Shown here one piece after another: positions 37,136 to 46,625 of a stretch of DNA of 64,000 nucleotides. The notes under the pieces were generated by a model, which was not told where the DNA came from, ran no database searches, and was given only the letters and a program-made list of their open reading frames with translations. The stretch covers positions 2,244,501 to 2,308,500 of the forward strand of contig NC_016622.1 of NCBI RefSeq assembly GCF_000283655.1, given 5' to 3'. The position numbers and the translations under genes were made by a program. This stretch comes from Azospirillum lipoferum 4B. GTDB lineage: Bacteria > Pseudomonadota > Alphaproteobacteria > Azospirillales > Azospirillaceae. How positions within the stretch are numbered: the stretch's first letter is position 1; each line of letters begins with the position of its first letter.

Positions 37136-37681
37136 ATGAGCAGTTCCTCCGCAATCGCCACCGTCAACTCCCGCACCGACCTCCAGACCGCCGGCGGCAC
37201 CGCCAACGGGACGGAGGAGCAGTACGTCACCTTCACGGTCGGCAGCGAGGAATATGGCGTCAACATCCTGGCCGTGCGTGAAATCCGCGGCTGGACACCG
37301 GAAAGCCGCCTGCCGAACCTGCCGGACTATGTCCGCGGCGTGATCAACCTGCGCGGCATCATCATCCCGATCTTCGACCTGCGCGCCCGCTTCGGCGGCG
37401 GCCCCACCCAGGTGACGAAGCGCCATGTCGTGGTGGTGATGCAGGTGGGCGAGCGCACGCGCGGCATCCTGGTCGACGCCATCTCCGACATCCTGGCCAT
37501 CGGCCATGACGCGATCAAGCCGCCGCCCGACGTCGACAGCGGCCTGATCGACGCCGAATATCTCAGCGGCCTCTACACCGCCGATGACCGGATGGTGACC
37601 CTGCTGAACGTCGAGAAGCTGTTCGCCGGGGAGCATGTCGACCAGGACGCCCCGCGCGCGCCGGCACTCGAAACCACCTGA
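37136..37681 (+). CDS. cheW: chemotaxis coupling protein CheW
   Basis: 181 residues, one CheW domain: QYVTFTVGSEEYGVNILAVR, LPDYVRGVINLRGIIIPIFD, AISDILAIGHDAIKPPPDVD, MVTLLNVEKLF. The 30-residue N-terminal extension is Ser/Thr/Asn-rich. It bridges CheA and the receptor in the signalling array. It lies between cheA (9 bases) and the receptor gene. Confidence 0.96.
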   Translation: MSSSSAIATVNSRTDLQTAGGTANGTEEQYVTFTVGSEEYGVNILAVREIRGWTPESRLPNLPDYVRGVINLRGIIIPIFDLRARFGGGPTQVTKRHVVVVMQVGERTRGILVDAISDILAIGHDAIKPPPDVDSGLIDAEYLSGLYTADDRMVTLLNVEKLFAGEHVDQDAPRAPALETT

Positions 37682-37748
37682 CCGGAAAGAGTCAGGGAAC
37701 CTTCGGCGCCGCTGCAGCGAGAAACAATAAGAAGAGGAAACGTCACCG

Positions 37749-40358
37749 ATGGCCACCGACGGTATGCCCGCCAAAGCCGGCAGCTTTCTCAGCAACATGC
37801 GCATCGCCAAACGGCTGTGGCTGGTCTTCGGCCTTCTGCTGGTCCTGATCGCCGCCCAGTCCGGCGTGGGCATCCTGGGGCTGGACGGGCTGAACCGCCG
37901 CATCGACGGGGTCATCGCCTCCGGCGACCTCGCCGTCTTCGCCAAGGATCTGGAAAGCCGTCTGGCCGCCGAACGCCTGCAGACCCGCGAATACATCAAT
38001 CTGGGAACGCCCGAGTCACTTGACCGGCTGCGCGTGCTGCGCGGGGAGTTCAATTCGGCGATGGCGCAGCGGCAGGCGACGCTGGCGGCCTCGCCCCAGG
38101 CCGCCGCCTTCGCCGAGCTGGACGCCCTGCACACCACCTACCATGAGCGGTTCGAGGCGGTGCGCGCCATGCGGGAGCAGGCCGACCGCAGCCTGCGCGA
38201 ACGGATGGACCCGCTGGGCGCCCAGGTAACGAAACTGCTGGAGGAGGTGATCTCGACGGCCGGCGCCTCCGGCGACAAGGATGCTGCCTTCGCCACCCAG
38301 GAGGTGGAGAAGCGCTGGCTGATGGTGCGCTTCAGTGCCAACCGCGCCATCGGCCTGCGCGACGCCGCAGCGGCCATGCAGGTGGAAACCGAAGGCAAGG
38401 CGATGGCCAACGCCGTCGCCCGGCTGTCCGCCGTCGTTCGTGGCAACAGCGGCCTGTCGATGGCCCTGCGCGAGGTGGATGCCCGCGCCGCCGACTATCG
38501 CGCCGCCTTCCGCGACGTCATCGCCGCCAATGACGAGGCGAAGCGCCGCGCCGACCAGCTCGCCGCCGCCGCCACGGCGGTCAACGACGCCATCGACGGC
38601 ATCGTCGGCCGGATCGCCGCCGATGCCAGGGCGACGGAGGAGGAGGCCGGGACCATGGCGGCCTTCACCATCCGCCTGACGCTGGGGCTGGGGCTGCTGT
38701 CGCTGGTGATCGGCGTCGTCGCCGCCAACCGGATCGCCGCCTCCATCGTCACGCCGGTCACCGGCATCCGCCGGGTGATGGCCGAGCTGACCGACGGCAA
38801 GCTGTCGGTCGCCGTCCCCCACACCGGTCAGCAGGACGAGCTGGGCGACATGGCCCGCGCCGTCGCGGCCTTCAAGGATGAGGCGGTGGAAGCCCTGCGC
38901 TCGCGCATCGCGCTGGAACGGGTGTCGGCCAACATCATGATGGCGGACACCGACGGCCGCATCCTCTACGCCAACGACTCGATCATGGCCATGTTCCGCA
39001 ATGCCGAGGCCGATCTGCGCGCCTCGCTGCCGGGCTTCGACGCGACCAGGCTCGTCGGCCAGAATTTCGACGCCTTCCATCGCGACCCCTCGCACCAGCG
39101 CCGCCTGCTGGCCGACCTGAAGCAGACCCACCGCGGCTGGGCCAGGACCGGCGGCCGCACCTTCCAGGTCATCGCCAACCCGGTGGTCAGCCGCCAGGGC
39201 GAGAAGCTGGGCACCGTCATCGAATGGCGCGACCTGACGGAGGAGCTGGCGATCGAGGCGGAGATCAGCGCGATGGTCGAGAATGCCGTCCGCGGCGACT
39301 TCAGCCATCGCATCGCGCTCGACGGCAAGACCGGCTTCTTCCGGCTGGTCAGCGAAGGCATCAACCGCCTGTCGGAGAATGTCGCCGCCGTCACCGAAGA
39401 ACTGGCATCGGTGCTGGAGGCGCTGTCGCAAGGAGATCTCAGCCGCCGGATCGACCAGCAGTATGAGGGCGTGTTCCAGCGGCTGAAGGACGATTTCAAC
39501 GGCACCGTGGCGCATCTGTCGGAGATCGTCCGGCGCATCGACCATGCCGCCGGTTCCATCGCCGTCGCCAGCCGCGAAGTGGCGGAAGGCAGCCTGGACC
39601 TGTCGGAACGGACCGAGCAGCAGGCGTCCTCGCTGGAGGAAACCGCGGCCAGCATGGAACAGCTCGCCGCCACCGTGCGCTCCAACGCCGACAACGCCCA
39701 GCAAGTCAACGGCTATGCCACCGAGGCGCGCACCGCCGCGTCCCGCGGCGGCGAGGTGGCGGTCAGTGCCGTGGAGGCCATGCGCCGGATCGAGCAGTCG
39801 TCGCAGAAGATCGCCGACATCATCGGCGTGATCGACGAGATCGCCTTCCAGACCAACCTGCTGGCGCTGAACGCCGCGGTGGAGGCGGCCCGTGCCGGCG
39901 ATGCCGGGCGCGGCTTCGCCGTCGTGGCCCAGGAGGTGCGGCAGCTCGCCCAGCGTTCGGCCCAGGCATCGAAGGAGATCAAGTCGCTGATCCTCGACAG
40001 CGGCGGGCAGGTGCGCGAGGGCGTCGGGCTGGTCCGGTCCGCTGGCAGCGCCCTGACGGAGATCGTGTCGGGCATCGGCCGCGTCGCCGATCTCGTGTCG
40101 GAGATCGCGCGGGCCACGGCCGAACAGGCGTCCGGCCTGGACGAGGTCAACATCGCCATCGCCCAGATGGACGAGATGACACAGAAGAACGCAGCCCTGG
40201 TGGAGGAAAGCACCGCCGCCGCCCGCTCTCTGGAGGATCAGGCCGACCAGCTGCGTCAGCAGATGACCTTCTTCACCCTGGACCGCCAGTCCCGCGGCTC
40301 CGCCTCCGCAGCCGCCGCTTCCACCGGAGAGATCCGGCGGCAGCAGGTGCCCGCCTGA
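37749..40358 (+). CDS. methyl-accepting chemotaxis protein with periplasmic helical sensor and PAS domain
   Basis: 869 residues. TM1 (about 23-45), a large helical periplasmic domain (about 45-305, helical bimodular-like), TM2 (about 306-330, [21 protein letters not shown]), HAMP, a PAS-like domain (about 393-500, [19 protein letters not shown]), a second HAMP-like segment with repeated [20 protein letters not shown], then the signalling coiled coil with the hairpin tip [20 protein letters not shown] followed by [16 protein letters not shown]. No C-terminal CheR-tether pentapeptide is evident. Because it is encoded inside the che cluster it is probably the dedicated receptor of this pathway. 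The PAS could add a cytoplasmic redox or ligand input. Confidence 0.95.
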   Translation: MATDGMPAKAGSFLSNMRIAKRLWLVFGLLLVLIAAQSGVGILGLDGLNRRIDGVIASGDLAVFAKDLESRLAAERLQTREYINLGTPESLDRLRVLRGEFNSAMAQRQATLAASPQAAAFAELDALHTTYHERFEAVRAMREQADRSLRERMDPLGAQVTKLLEEVISTAGASGDKDAAFATQEVEKRWLMVRFSANRAIGLRDAAAAMQVETEGKAMANAVARLSAVVRGNSGLSMALREVDARAADYRAAFRDVIAANDEAKRRADQLAAAATAVNDAIDGIVGRIAADARATEEEAGTMAAFTIRLTLGLGLLSLVIGVVAANRIAASIVTPVTGIRRVMAELTDGKLSVAVPHTGQQDELGDMARAVAAFKDEAVEALRSRIALERVSANIMMADTDGRILYANDSIMAMFRNAEADLRASLPGFDATRLVGQNFDAFHRDPSHQRRLLADLKQTHRGWARTGGRTFQVIANPVVSRQGEKLGTVIEWRDLTEELAIEAEISAMVENAVRGDFSHRIALDGKTGFFRLVSEGINRLSENVAAVTEELASVLEALSQGDLSRRIDQQYEGVFQRLKDDFNGTVAHLSEIVRRIDHAAGSIAVASREVAEGSLDLSERTEQQASSLEETAASMEQLAATVRSNADNAQQVNGYATEARTAASRGGEVAVSAVEAMRRIEQSSQKIADIIGVIDEIAFQTNLLALNAAVEAARAGDAGRGFAVVAQEVRQLAQRSAQASKEIKSLILDSGGQVREGVGLVRSAGSALTEIVSGIGRVADLVSEIARATAEQASGLDEVNIAIAQMDEMTQKNAALVEESTAAARSLEDQADQLRQQMTFFTLDRQSRGSASAAAASTGEIRRQQVPA

Positions 40359-40377
40359 CGATGCTGCCGGTGCCGCG

Positions 40378-41289
40378 ATGACCGACCGCTCCTCCGCCCT
40401 GACGATCGAATCCCCGGCGATACGCCGGGTGCCGGACGCGGTGTTCGGCGGCGCGCGCGAGTTCCATTTCGAACGGCATCACTTCGACCTGATCGCCGGA
40501 CTGCTCTATCAGCTGGCCGGCATCGCGCTGGCTCCGCACAAGGCGGAGATGGTCTATGCCCGGCTGGCGCGCCGCCTGCGCGAACTCCGGCTGGCCGATT
40601 TCGACGCCTACTGCGCCCTGCTGCAGGGCGACGGCGGGGTGAACGAAATCGGCTTCCTGGTCAATGCGCTGACCACCAACCTGACCAGCTTCTACCGCGA
40701 ATCGCATCATTTCGACTTCCTCGCCTCCTCCGTCCTGCCGGAGGTGCGGACACGCAATGCCAGCGCCTCCCGTCCGCGGCTGCGGCTGTGGTCGGCCGGC
40801 TGCTCCTCGGGGCCGGAGCCCTACACCATGGCGATGGTGCTGGTCTCGACCATGGGCGCGGACCTGCGCCGCTGGGACGCCCGCATCCTCGCCACCGACA
40901 TCGACACCCACATGGTCGACACGGCCCGGCGCGGCGTCTATCCGCTGTCGGGCGCCACCGGCATTCCGCCCGCCATCCGCCAGCGCTTCACCCACGACAC
41001 CCGGATGAACGGCGAGCCGGCGGTGGAGATGGGCGAGGATCTCAAGCGGCTCGTGACGGTCAAGCCTCTGAACCTGCTGGAACATTGGCCGATGTCCGGC
41101 CCGTTCGACGCGATCTTTTGCCGCAACGTCCTGATCTACTTCGACCGGCGCGGCCGCACGCAGGTGATAGAAAACTTCGGCCGGATGCTCCGCCCAGGCG
41201 GGTATCTGTTCCTCGGCCACTCGGAGAGCCTGTATGGCGTGTCGAACCTGTTCCGACAGGCCGGCCCAACGATCTACCGGAGGGAGTGA
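40378..41289 (+). CDS. cheR: chemotaxis protein methyltransferase CheR
   Basis: 303 residues. N-terminal helical CheR_N (DLIAGLLYQLAGIALAPHK), then the SAM domain: RESHHFDFL, RLRLWSAGCSSGPEPYTMAM (motif I), ILATDID, FDAIFCRNVLIYFD and GYLFLGHSES. It methylates receptor glutamates for adaptation and is opposed by CheB. It is encoded between the receptor and cheD; only 3 bases separate it from cheD. Confidence 0.97.
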   Translation: MTDRSSALTIESPAIRRVPDAVFGGAREFHFERHHFDLIAGLLYQLAGIALAPHKAEMVYARLARRLRELRLADFDAYCALLQGDGGVNEIGFLVNALTTNLTSFYRESHHFDFLASSVLPEVRTRNASASRPRLRLWSAGCSSGPEPYTMAMVLVSTMGADLRRWDARILATDIDTHMVDTARRGVYPLSGATGIPPAIRQRFTHDTRMNGEPAVEMGEDLKRLVTVKPLNLLEHWPMSGPFDAIFCRNVLIYFDRRGRTQVIENFGRMLRPGGYLFLGHSESLYGVSNLFRQAGPTIYRRE

Positions 41290-41292
41290 GCG

Positions 41293-41955
41293 ATGAACGC
41301 CCCCACCCTCTCCCATGCGGGCCCCAGCCCGGCGGCACCGGCGCGGCGGCTGGGCAGCGGACGCTATTTCAACCAGGAATTCAAGGCGGAGACCATCAAG
41401 ATCGCGCTGGGCCAGCAGGCGGTCAGCGACCGGGGCGACCTGATGATCGCGACCACGCTGGGCTCCTGCGTGGCTGCCTGCATCCACGATCCGGTTCGGG
41501 GGATCGGCGGCATGAACCATTTCATGCTGCCCGACCTGCCGGCCAGCGAGTTGGAGGGCGCCGGCGCCGCCGCGCGCTACGGATCGGTCGCGATGGAACG
41601 GCTGATCAACGCCCTGCTCGCCGCCGGGGCCGACCGCAGGCGCCTGCAGGTCAAGCTGTTCGGCGGCGCCAGCGTCATCGACTCGAGTTATGACATCGGC
41701 GGTCTGAACAGCCGCTTCGCACTGGATTATGTGCGGGCGGAGGGGCTGACGCTGGCCGGGCAGGATCTGGGCGGCTGCTCCGCCCGGCGCCTGCATTATT
41801 TCCCGCACAGCGGCCGCGCCCTGCGCCGCCTGCTGCGGCCGGAGGCGGCGGCCGACACCGTCACCCGCGAACGGTCCTTCATCACCCATCTCGCCCGTAC
41901 CGCCGTGGAGGGCGAGGTGGAGCTGTTCGGACCCGCCGATGCGGGAGGGAACTGA
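41293..41955 (+). CDS. cheD: chemoreceptor glutamine deamidase CheD
   Basis: 220 residues. The catalytic Cys is in [13 protein letters not shown], and the His and Thr/Asn contacts in [11 protein letters not shown]; further family blocks are [19 protein letters not shown] and [11 protein letters not shown]. It deamidates receptor Gln residues to Glu, creating methylation sites; in some bacteria it also docks to CheC/CheY. No cheC is seen in the window. It lies 3 bases upstream of cheB. Confidence 0.95.
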   Translation: MNAPTLSHAGPSPAAPARRLGSGRYFNQEFKAETIKIALGQQAVSDRGDLMIATTLGSCVAACIHDPVRGIGGMNHFMLPDLPASELEGAGAAARYGSVAMERLINALLAAGADRRRLQVKLFGGASVIDSSYDIGGLNSRFALDYVRAEGLTLAGQDLGGCSARRLHYFPHSGRALRRLLRPEAAADTVTRERSFITHLARTAVEGEVELFGPADAGGN

Positions 41956-41958
41956 CTT

Positions 41959-43020
41959 ATGCCCAGATCGATCCGCGTCGTCATCGTCGACGACAGCGCC
42001 CTGATGCGCGAGATGCTGAAGGACATCCTGACCCGCGAACCGGGGATGGAGGTCGCCGGCGTCGCCCGCGACGCCTTCGAGGCGCGCGACGTGATCAAGG
42101 CGACCAACCCCGACGTCATCACGCTGGACGTCGAGATGCCGAGGATGGACGGCCTGTCCTTCCTGGAAAAGATCATGACGCTGCGGCCGACGCCGGTGAT
42201 CATGGTCTCCTCCCTCACGCGCGAGGGATCCGACGCCGCCATCCGCGCGCTGGAGCTGGGGGCCGTCGACTGCGTCGCCAAGCCCGGCGGCTCCGACGGG
42301 CTGGGGTTCGAGGCGACCGCGATGGAGCTGGTCTCCAAGATCCGGGTCGCCGCCACCGCCCGGCTGGCCATGCGCCGGCCGCCTGCCGTCCATGGCGTCC
42401 TGCCCACGCCGCGCCGCGCCGGATCGGGAAAGCGGCTGATCGCCGTCGGCGCCTCGACCGGTGGGGTGGAGCGCATCCGCGACCTTCTGGCCGCCATGCC
42501 GGCCGACTGCCCGCCCATCGTCATCACCCAGCATATGGGCCCCAGCTATGTGCCCAGCTTCGCCGCCCGGCTCGACCGGCTGTCGGCGCCCACGGTGCGG
42601 GTGGCCGTCCATGGCGACCGGCCGGCCCAGGGGCTGGTGCTGATCGCGCCCGGCGACCGCCACCTCGCCATCGCCCGCGACACCACCGGTTTCGTCTGCC
42701 ACATCCAGGACACGCCGCCGGTCAGCGGCCATCGCCCGTCGGTGGACGTGCTGTTCGCCTCAGTCGCCAAGGCGGCCGGCGCCAACGCGGTCGGCGTCAT
42801 CCTGTCCGGCATGGGCCGCGACGGCGCCATTGGCATGAAGGCCATGCTCGATGCCGGCGCCTTCACCATCGGCGAACAGGAATCGAGCTGCGTCGTCTAC
42901 GGAATGCCGCGCGCCGCCAAGGAGGCCGGTGCGGTCGCGGTCGAACTTCCGCTCACCCAAATCCCCGCCGAAATGCTGCGCGCCTTCGACGCCGTCGGCG
43001 AGCGCCCCCGCACCGCCTGA
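41959..43020 (+). CDS. cheB: chemotaxis response regulator protein-glutamate methylesterase CheB
   Basis: 353 residues. Receiver domain ([14 protein letters not shown]; phospho-Asp in [12 protein letters not shown]; Lys in CVAKPGG), a linker, then the methylesterase with triad Ser in [11 protein letters not shown], His in [10 protein letters not shown] and Asp in [10 protein letters not shown]. Phosphorylation by CheA activates demethylation or deamidation of receptors. It completes the adaptation set cheR-cheD-cheB. Confidence 0.98.
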   Translation: MPRSIRVVIVDDSALMREMLKDILTREPGMEVAGVARDAFEARDVIKATNPDVITLDVEMPRMDGLSFLEKIMTLRPTPVIMVSSLTREGSDAAIRALELGAVDCVAKPGGSDGLGFEATAMELVSKIRVAATARLAMRRPPAVHGVLPTPRRAGSGKRLIAVGASTGGVERIRDLLAAMPADCPPIVITQHMGPSYVPSFAARLDRLSAPTVRVAVHGDRPAQGLVLIAPGDRHLAIARDTTGFVCHIQDTPPVSGHRPSVDVLFASVAKAAGANAVGVILSGMGRDGAIGMKAMLDAGAFTIGEQESSCVVYGMPRAAKEAGAVAVELPLTQIPAEMLRAFDAVGERPRTA

Positions 43021-43061
43021 CCCGAGCGGGCATCCGGGCCGAGTTCCCAAGGAGCACCAGT

Positions 43062-44225
43062 ATGTTCAACCCCGCCGCCGCCAGAGATGCCGCCCAGTTC
43101 GCCGCCCGAGATGCCGCTCCGGCGATGGCGGACCGCCCGGCACCGCCCCCTGCGGACGGAGAGGCCAAGGTCTCGGTCACGGCAGAGCTTCTGTCGACCT
43201 GGCTCGGCTTCGCCGACGTGCAGCGCCGCACGCTCGACATCGTCCAGAGCGAGCTGACGCGCACGTCGAACCATGTGGAGACCTCCACCCTCGACCTGTC
43301 GGAGCGCTTCCGCGAACTGGCCCAGAAGGCGCTGGAACAGTCGGAGCGGGTGGAGCAGATCGTCGCCATGGCGGGATCGGTGGACATCGACGGCGAACGG
43401 ATGCCGCTCGATTCGCTGGTCGTCGGTATGCAGGACATGATCACCGACATGGTGACCAACATCGTCACCCTGTCGCGCCATGCCATGAGCATGGTCTATC
43501 TGCTGGACGACGTTCAGAAGGACGTGGCCGAGCTGGAGAAGTCGATCGGCGACATCGACGGCATCAACCGCCAGACCAATTTCCTGGCGCTGAACGCCAC
43601 CATCGAGGCCAGCCGCGCCGGGGAGGCCGGGCGCACCTTCGCCGTGGTCGCGCAGGAGGTGCGGCACCTCTCGCGCACGACCGGCGAGCTGGCGGACCGC
43701 ATGCGCAGCAAGGTGGGCGCGGTGGTCAAAGGCGTGCGCAACGGCCACGACATCCTGCGCCAGATCGCCAACACCGACATGTCGCCGCAGATGCTGGCGA
43801 AGGAACGCGTCGACAAGACGATGGACAGCCTGGTGGCCCAGACCACCCATTTCCAGGCGGTGCTGGAAACGGCGGCATCGGTGTCGACCGACATGTCGGC
43901 CACCATCGCCCATGTCATCACCGGCATGCAGTTCCAGGATCTGACCAAGCAGCGGATCGAGGCGATCAACGACAGCCTCGCCATCATGAGCGCCGGGCTG
44001 GGCGAACTGGAAACCCGCATCCGCGCCCAGGTGCCGCCGGGCATCGGCGCGCGGGAGCCGCAGGAATGGCTGAACCAGCTGATGGGCCGTTTCACGCTGA
44101 GCGAGATGCGCGAGCGTTTCGTGCGCAAACTGCTGCTGGAGGGCACCGCGCTGGACGAGAACGGCGTGCTCGACCTGGATGTCGGAGGGGACAATAGTTC
44201 CGGCGGCGACATTGAACTTTTCTAG
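43062..44225 (+). CDS. soluble receptor-like protein with CheZ-like C-terminus
   Basis: 387 residues, no membrane segment, almost entirely helical. The middle resembles a receptor tip (about residues 165-210: [20 protein letters not shown] then [19 protein letters not shown]). Downstream, [20 protein letters not shown] resembles the helix of CheZ that holds the catalytic FQDLTGQ region. The protein ends with an acidic linker and DIELF, similar in style to the C-terminal CheY-binding peptide of CheZ. I infer a cytoplasmic coupling or phosphatase-like component; the cluster has no separate cheZ. Known alternatives are an orphan soluble MCP lacking a sensor. Confidence 0.75.
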   Translation: MFNPAAARDAAQFAARDAAPAMADRPAPPPADGEAKVSVTAELLSTWLGFADVQRRTLDIVQSELTRTSNHVETSTLDLSERFRELAQKALEQSERVEQIVAMAGSVDIDGERMPLDSLVVGMQDMITDMVTNIVTLSRHAMSMVYLLDDVQKDVAELEKSIGDIDGINRQTNFLALNATIEASRAGEAGRTFAVVAQEVRHLSRTTGELADRMRSKVGAVVKGVRNGHDILRQIANTDMSPQMLAKERVDKTMDSLVAQTTHFQAVLETAASVSTDMSATIAHVITGMQFQDLTKQRIEAINDSLAIMSAGLGELETRIRAQVPPGIGAREPQEWLNQLMGRFTLSEMRERFVRKLLLEGTALDENGVLDLDVGGDNSSGGDIELF

Positions 44226-44278
44226 CGCGCAACAGACGACGCTTGTACACTGAATCACCAATCCTGAAAGACGACACC

Positions 44279-44584
44279 ATGGATTACGGTATCGAAGTGC
44301 GCGACCAGGAGGCGGTGGTCCGCCTGCGCGGCCGCCTGACCTTCAACGACCATGCAAAGCTGCGCACCCTGATCGGTGAGATGGGCCAGAACAAGCCCCG
44401 CCGCCAGGTGCTCGACCTGTCCTCGCTGGAATTCGTCGACTCCGCCGGCATCGGCATGCTGCTGATCGCGCGGGAAGAGATGGACCGCGCCGACAAGCAG
44501 TTCGTCCTGCGTGCCGCCGCCGGCCAGGTGAAGCGGGTGCTGACCGTGGCGCAGATCGCCAAGATCGTCCCGATCGAGGACTGA
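44279..44584 (+). CDS. STAS anti-anti-sigma factor (RsbV/SpoIIAA-like)
   Basis: 101 residues. A compact STAS domain with the canonical motif VLDLSSLEFVDSAGIGMLL, whose serine after Asp is the phosphorylation site in SpoIIAA/RsbV. Unphosphorylated antagonists bind the HATPase partner and release its target; phosphorylation by that partner switches them off. The gene is 5 bases upstream of the HATPase gene and belongs with the two PP2C genes in a partner-switch unit fused to the che operon. ATG 44279 chosen; a TTG 12 codons upstream is an alternative. Confidence 0.93.
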   Translation: MDYGIEVRDQEAVVRLRGRLTFNDHAKLRTLIGEMGQNKPRRQVLDLSSLEFVDSAGIGMLLIAREEMDRADKQFVLRAAAGQVKRVLTVAQIAKIVPIED

Positions 44585-44589
44585 TCCGC

Positions 44590-45369
44590 TTGACCGACGG
44601 GGCCACCCTTCCCAGCGGCGACGTTTCCGGGCTCCGCACGCGCTTCGCCGCATTCATCGCGCCAGGACTGCCGCCCGACCGCGGCGACCGGTTGGGACAG
44701 GCGCTGGGCCTGCATCCGGCAGTTGGGCCGGCCGGTTCCGGACCGCTGGCGCTGCTGGTGATGGACGGGACCACGGCGGACGCAGAATCGTTGTGGCTGC
44801 CCCCGGTCGCAGCCTGGGTCGAGCCGGTGGCCGGCGACGAGGATGGCGGCGGACTGGCCGAATTGCTGGCCGAGGCGTCCGGCACCGATCTCTATGTCAA
44901 CCTGACCACCGCGACCGCACACGACCTGCAGCTGGGCGGTCGCCTGCTGGCCGCCATCGGCGCCCGCCATCCGCTTTCCGGGCACCGCCGCGACGATATC
45001 GAACTGGCCCTGCATGAGGCGGTCAGCAACGCGCTGGTGCATGGCAATCTCGGCGTCAGCGGCATGAAGGAGCTGAGCACCCAGGAACTGGAACGCTTCT
45101 CCCGCGATCTGGGCGACGGGTTGGCCGACCCGGTACTCGCCGCCCGCCGGATCGCCATCGCCGTGCGCATCGATCCGCCGCAAGACGCGTCGGAGAATGG
45201 CCGGGCAGTGGCGACGGTCGAGATCACCGACCAGGGCGCCGGCTTTGTCCCGCGCAGGCCGGAGCGCGCCGGTGCGTCGGGCCGCGGACTCGACCTGATC
45301 GCCAGCATCGCCGACGGGCTGGAGATCGAGGATGGCGGCCGGCGCATCCGCCTGAGGTTCCGGCTGTGA
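44590..45369 (+). CDS. HATPase anti-sigma-type serine kinase (RsbW/SpoIIAB-like)
   Basis: 259 residues. The C-terminal half is a GHKL ATPase: N box ELALHEAVSNALVHGNLG, G1 VEITDQGAGFVP, G2 GRGLDLIASIADG, RLRF end. The N-terminal 120 residues (LRTRFAAFIAPGLPPDRG...) form a separate domain of unknown role, longer than in RsbW (about 160 residues total). It would phosphorylate the STAS protein encoded just upstream and bind a second partner, a sigma factor or another effector not identifiable here. TTG start after GAGGA; stop overlaps the next gene as GTGA. Confidence 0.88.
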   Translation: MTDGATLPSGDVSGLRTRFAAFIAPGLPPDRGDRLGQALGLHPAVGPAGSGPLALLVMDGTTADAESLWLPPVAAWVEPVAGDEDGGGLAELLAEASGTDLYVNLTTATAHDLQLGGRLLAAIGARHPLSGHRRDDIELALHEAVSNALVHGNLGVSGMKELSTQELERFSRDLGDGLADPVLAARRIAIAVRIDPPQDASENGRAVATVEITDQGAGFVPRRPERAGASGRGLDLIASIADGLEIEDGGRRIRLRFRL

Positions 45370-46625
45370 CCATGACCGGGCAGGACATCTCCGGCTACGG
45401 CCGTCCGCAAAGCCTCGAAGGCCGGGATCCGGAACTCCGGAGCCCCGATTCACAGGTCGCCGACTCACTGGTCGCCGACTCGCAAATCCTGGATTGCCCG
45501 ATCCTGGTGGTGGACGACACCGCCTTCAACCGCACCGTGATCGGCACCTTCCTGGCCGAAGCGGGGTTCCGCAGGATCTCCTTCGCCACCAATGGGATGG
45601 AAGCGCTGGCGATGATCGAGGCCGGCGTTCCCGACCTGCTGATCCTCGACATCATGATGCCGGGGATCGACGGATACGAGGTCTGTCGCCGCCTGCGCGC
45701 CATGCCGGAGGCGGCGGACCTGCCGATCCTGGTGCAGACTGCGCTGTCGTCGGGCGGGGACCGCAACAAGGCCTTCGCCGCCGGCACCACCGACCTCGTG
45801 GCGAAGCCGTTGGAGCGGACGGAGCTGCTGGCCCGCGTCCGCATCCACCTGGAAGACCGCGTGCTGATCCGCCGGCTGCAAAGCTACCGCGCGCGGGTGG
45901 AAGCCGAACTGTCCATCGCCCGTTCGATGCAGGAGCATCTGCTGCCGACGCCCGCGCAATGCACCGCGGTGGCCGCGACGGCCGGCTGCACGCTCCGCGC
46001 CCACAGCGCGATCTCGCCCCATCTCGGCGGCGATCTCTGGGGGCTCCTGCCGTTGCAGGGCCGGCGTTTCGGCGTCTATCTGCTGAACGTCGCCGGCCAG
46101 GGCGTCTCGGCTGCACTGAACGCCTTCCGCCTGCATACCCTTCTTCAGGAACTCGGCCCTGTCCACGGCGAGGATGCCGCCGCCCTGCTGAGCGCCCTGA
46201 ACGACCGCGCCGCCGGCCTGCTGGCACCGGGAGAGACGGCAACCATGACCTACGGCGTGGTCGATGGCGAGCTCGGGCGCTTCACCCACGCCTCCGCCGA
46301 AGGGGCTCCGCCGATGATCCTGCGCGGCGACGGCGGGTCGGAATTCGGCGCCGCCACCGGGATGTCGATCGGCATCGCTCCCGGCACCCGCTATCGCGCC
46401 GAGGTGATGGACCTGCCGCCGGGTTCCGTGCTGGCGCTCTACTCCGTCGCGGTGCTGGAGGCGCTGGATGCCGGCGGGACCGGGATCGGGCTCGGCTGGA
46501 TGATCGCCCGCGCGGTGGCGGAAGGCGACGGCTTCGACGCCGTCGTGCGCTCGCTCGGCTTTGCGCTGGGACAGGTCAGCGGCGACGACCACACGCTGCT
46601 GTGGATCGAGCGGAGGGCCAGGTGA
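45366..46625 (+). CDS. response regulator with degenerate PP2C/SpoIIE phosphatase domain
   Basis: 419 residues. A receiver (about 44-165) has D50-D51 and the phospho-acceptor D95 (LLILDIMMPGIDG) and Lys in VAKPLE. A coiled linker (VEAELSIARSMQEHLLPT) joins it to a SpoIIE-type domain. The first metal Asp (LGGDLWG) and the last (SGDDHT) are kept, but the second is Asn241 (LLNVAGQG in place of xDxxGHG) and the third motif reads YSVAVLEA with no Asp (V361). It is therefore probably a pseudophosphatase or a weak enzyme, and may compete with or regulate its neighbour at 46622. Start GTG with GTGA overlap; an ATG lies two codons downstream. Confidence 0.88.
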   Translation: MTMTGQDISGYGRPQSLEGRDPELRSPDSQVADSLVADSQILDCPILVVDDTAFNRTVIGTFLAEAGFRRISFATNGMEALAMIEAGVPDLLILDIMMPGIDGYEVCRRLRAMPEAADLPILVQTALSSGGDRNKAFAAGTTDLVAKPLERTELLARVRIHLEDRVLIRRLQSYRARVEAELSIARSMQEHLLPTPAQCTAVAATAGCTLRAHSAISPHLGGDLWGLLPLQGRRFGVYLLNVAGQGVSAALNAFRLHTLLQELGPVHGEDAAALLSALNDRAAGLLAPGETATMTYGVVDGELGRFTHASAEGAPPMILRGDGGSEFGAATGMSIGIAPGTRYRAEVMDLPPGSVLALYSVAVLEALDAGGTGIGLGWMIARAVAEGDGFDAVVRSLGFALGQVSGDDHTLLWIERRAR

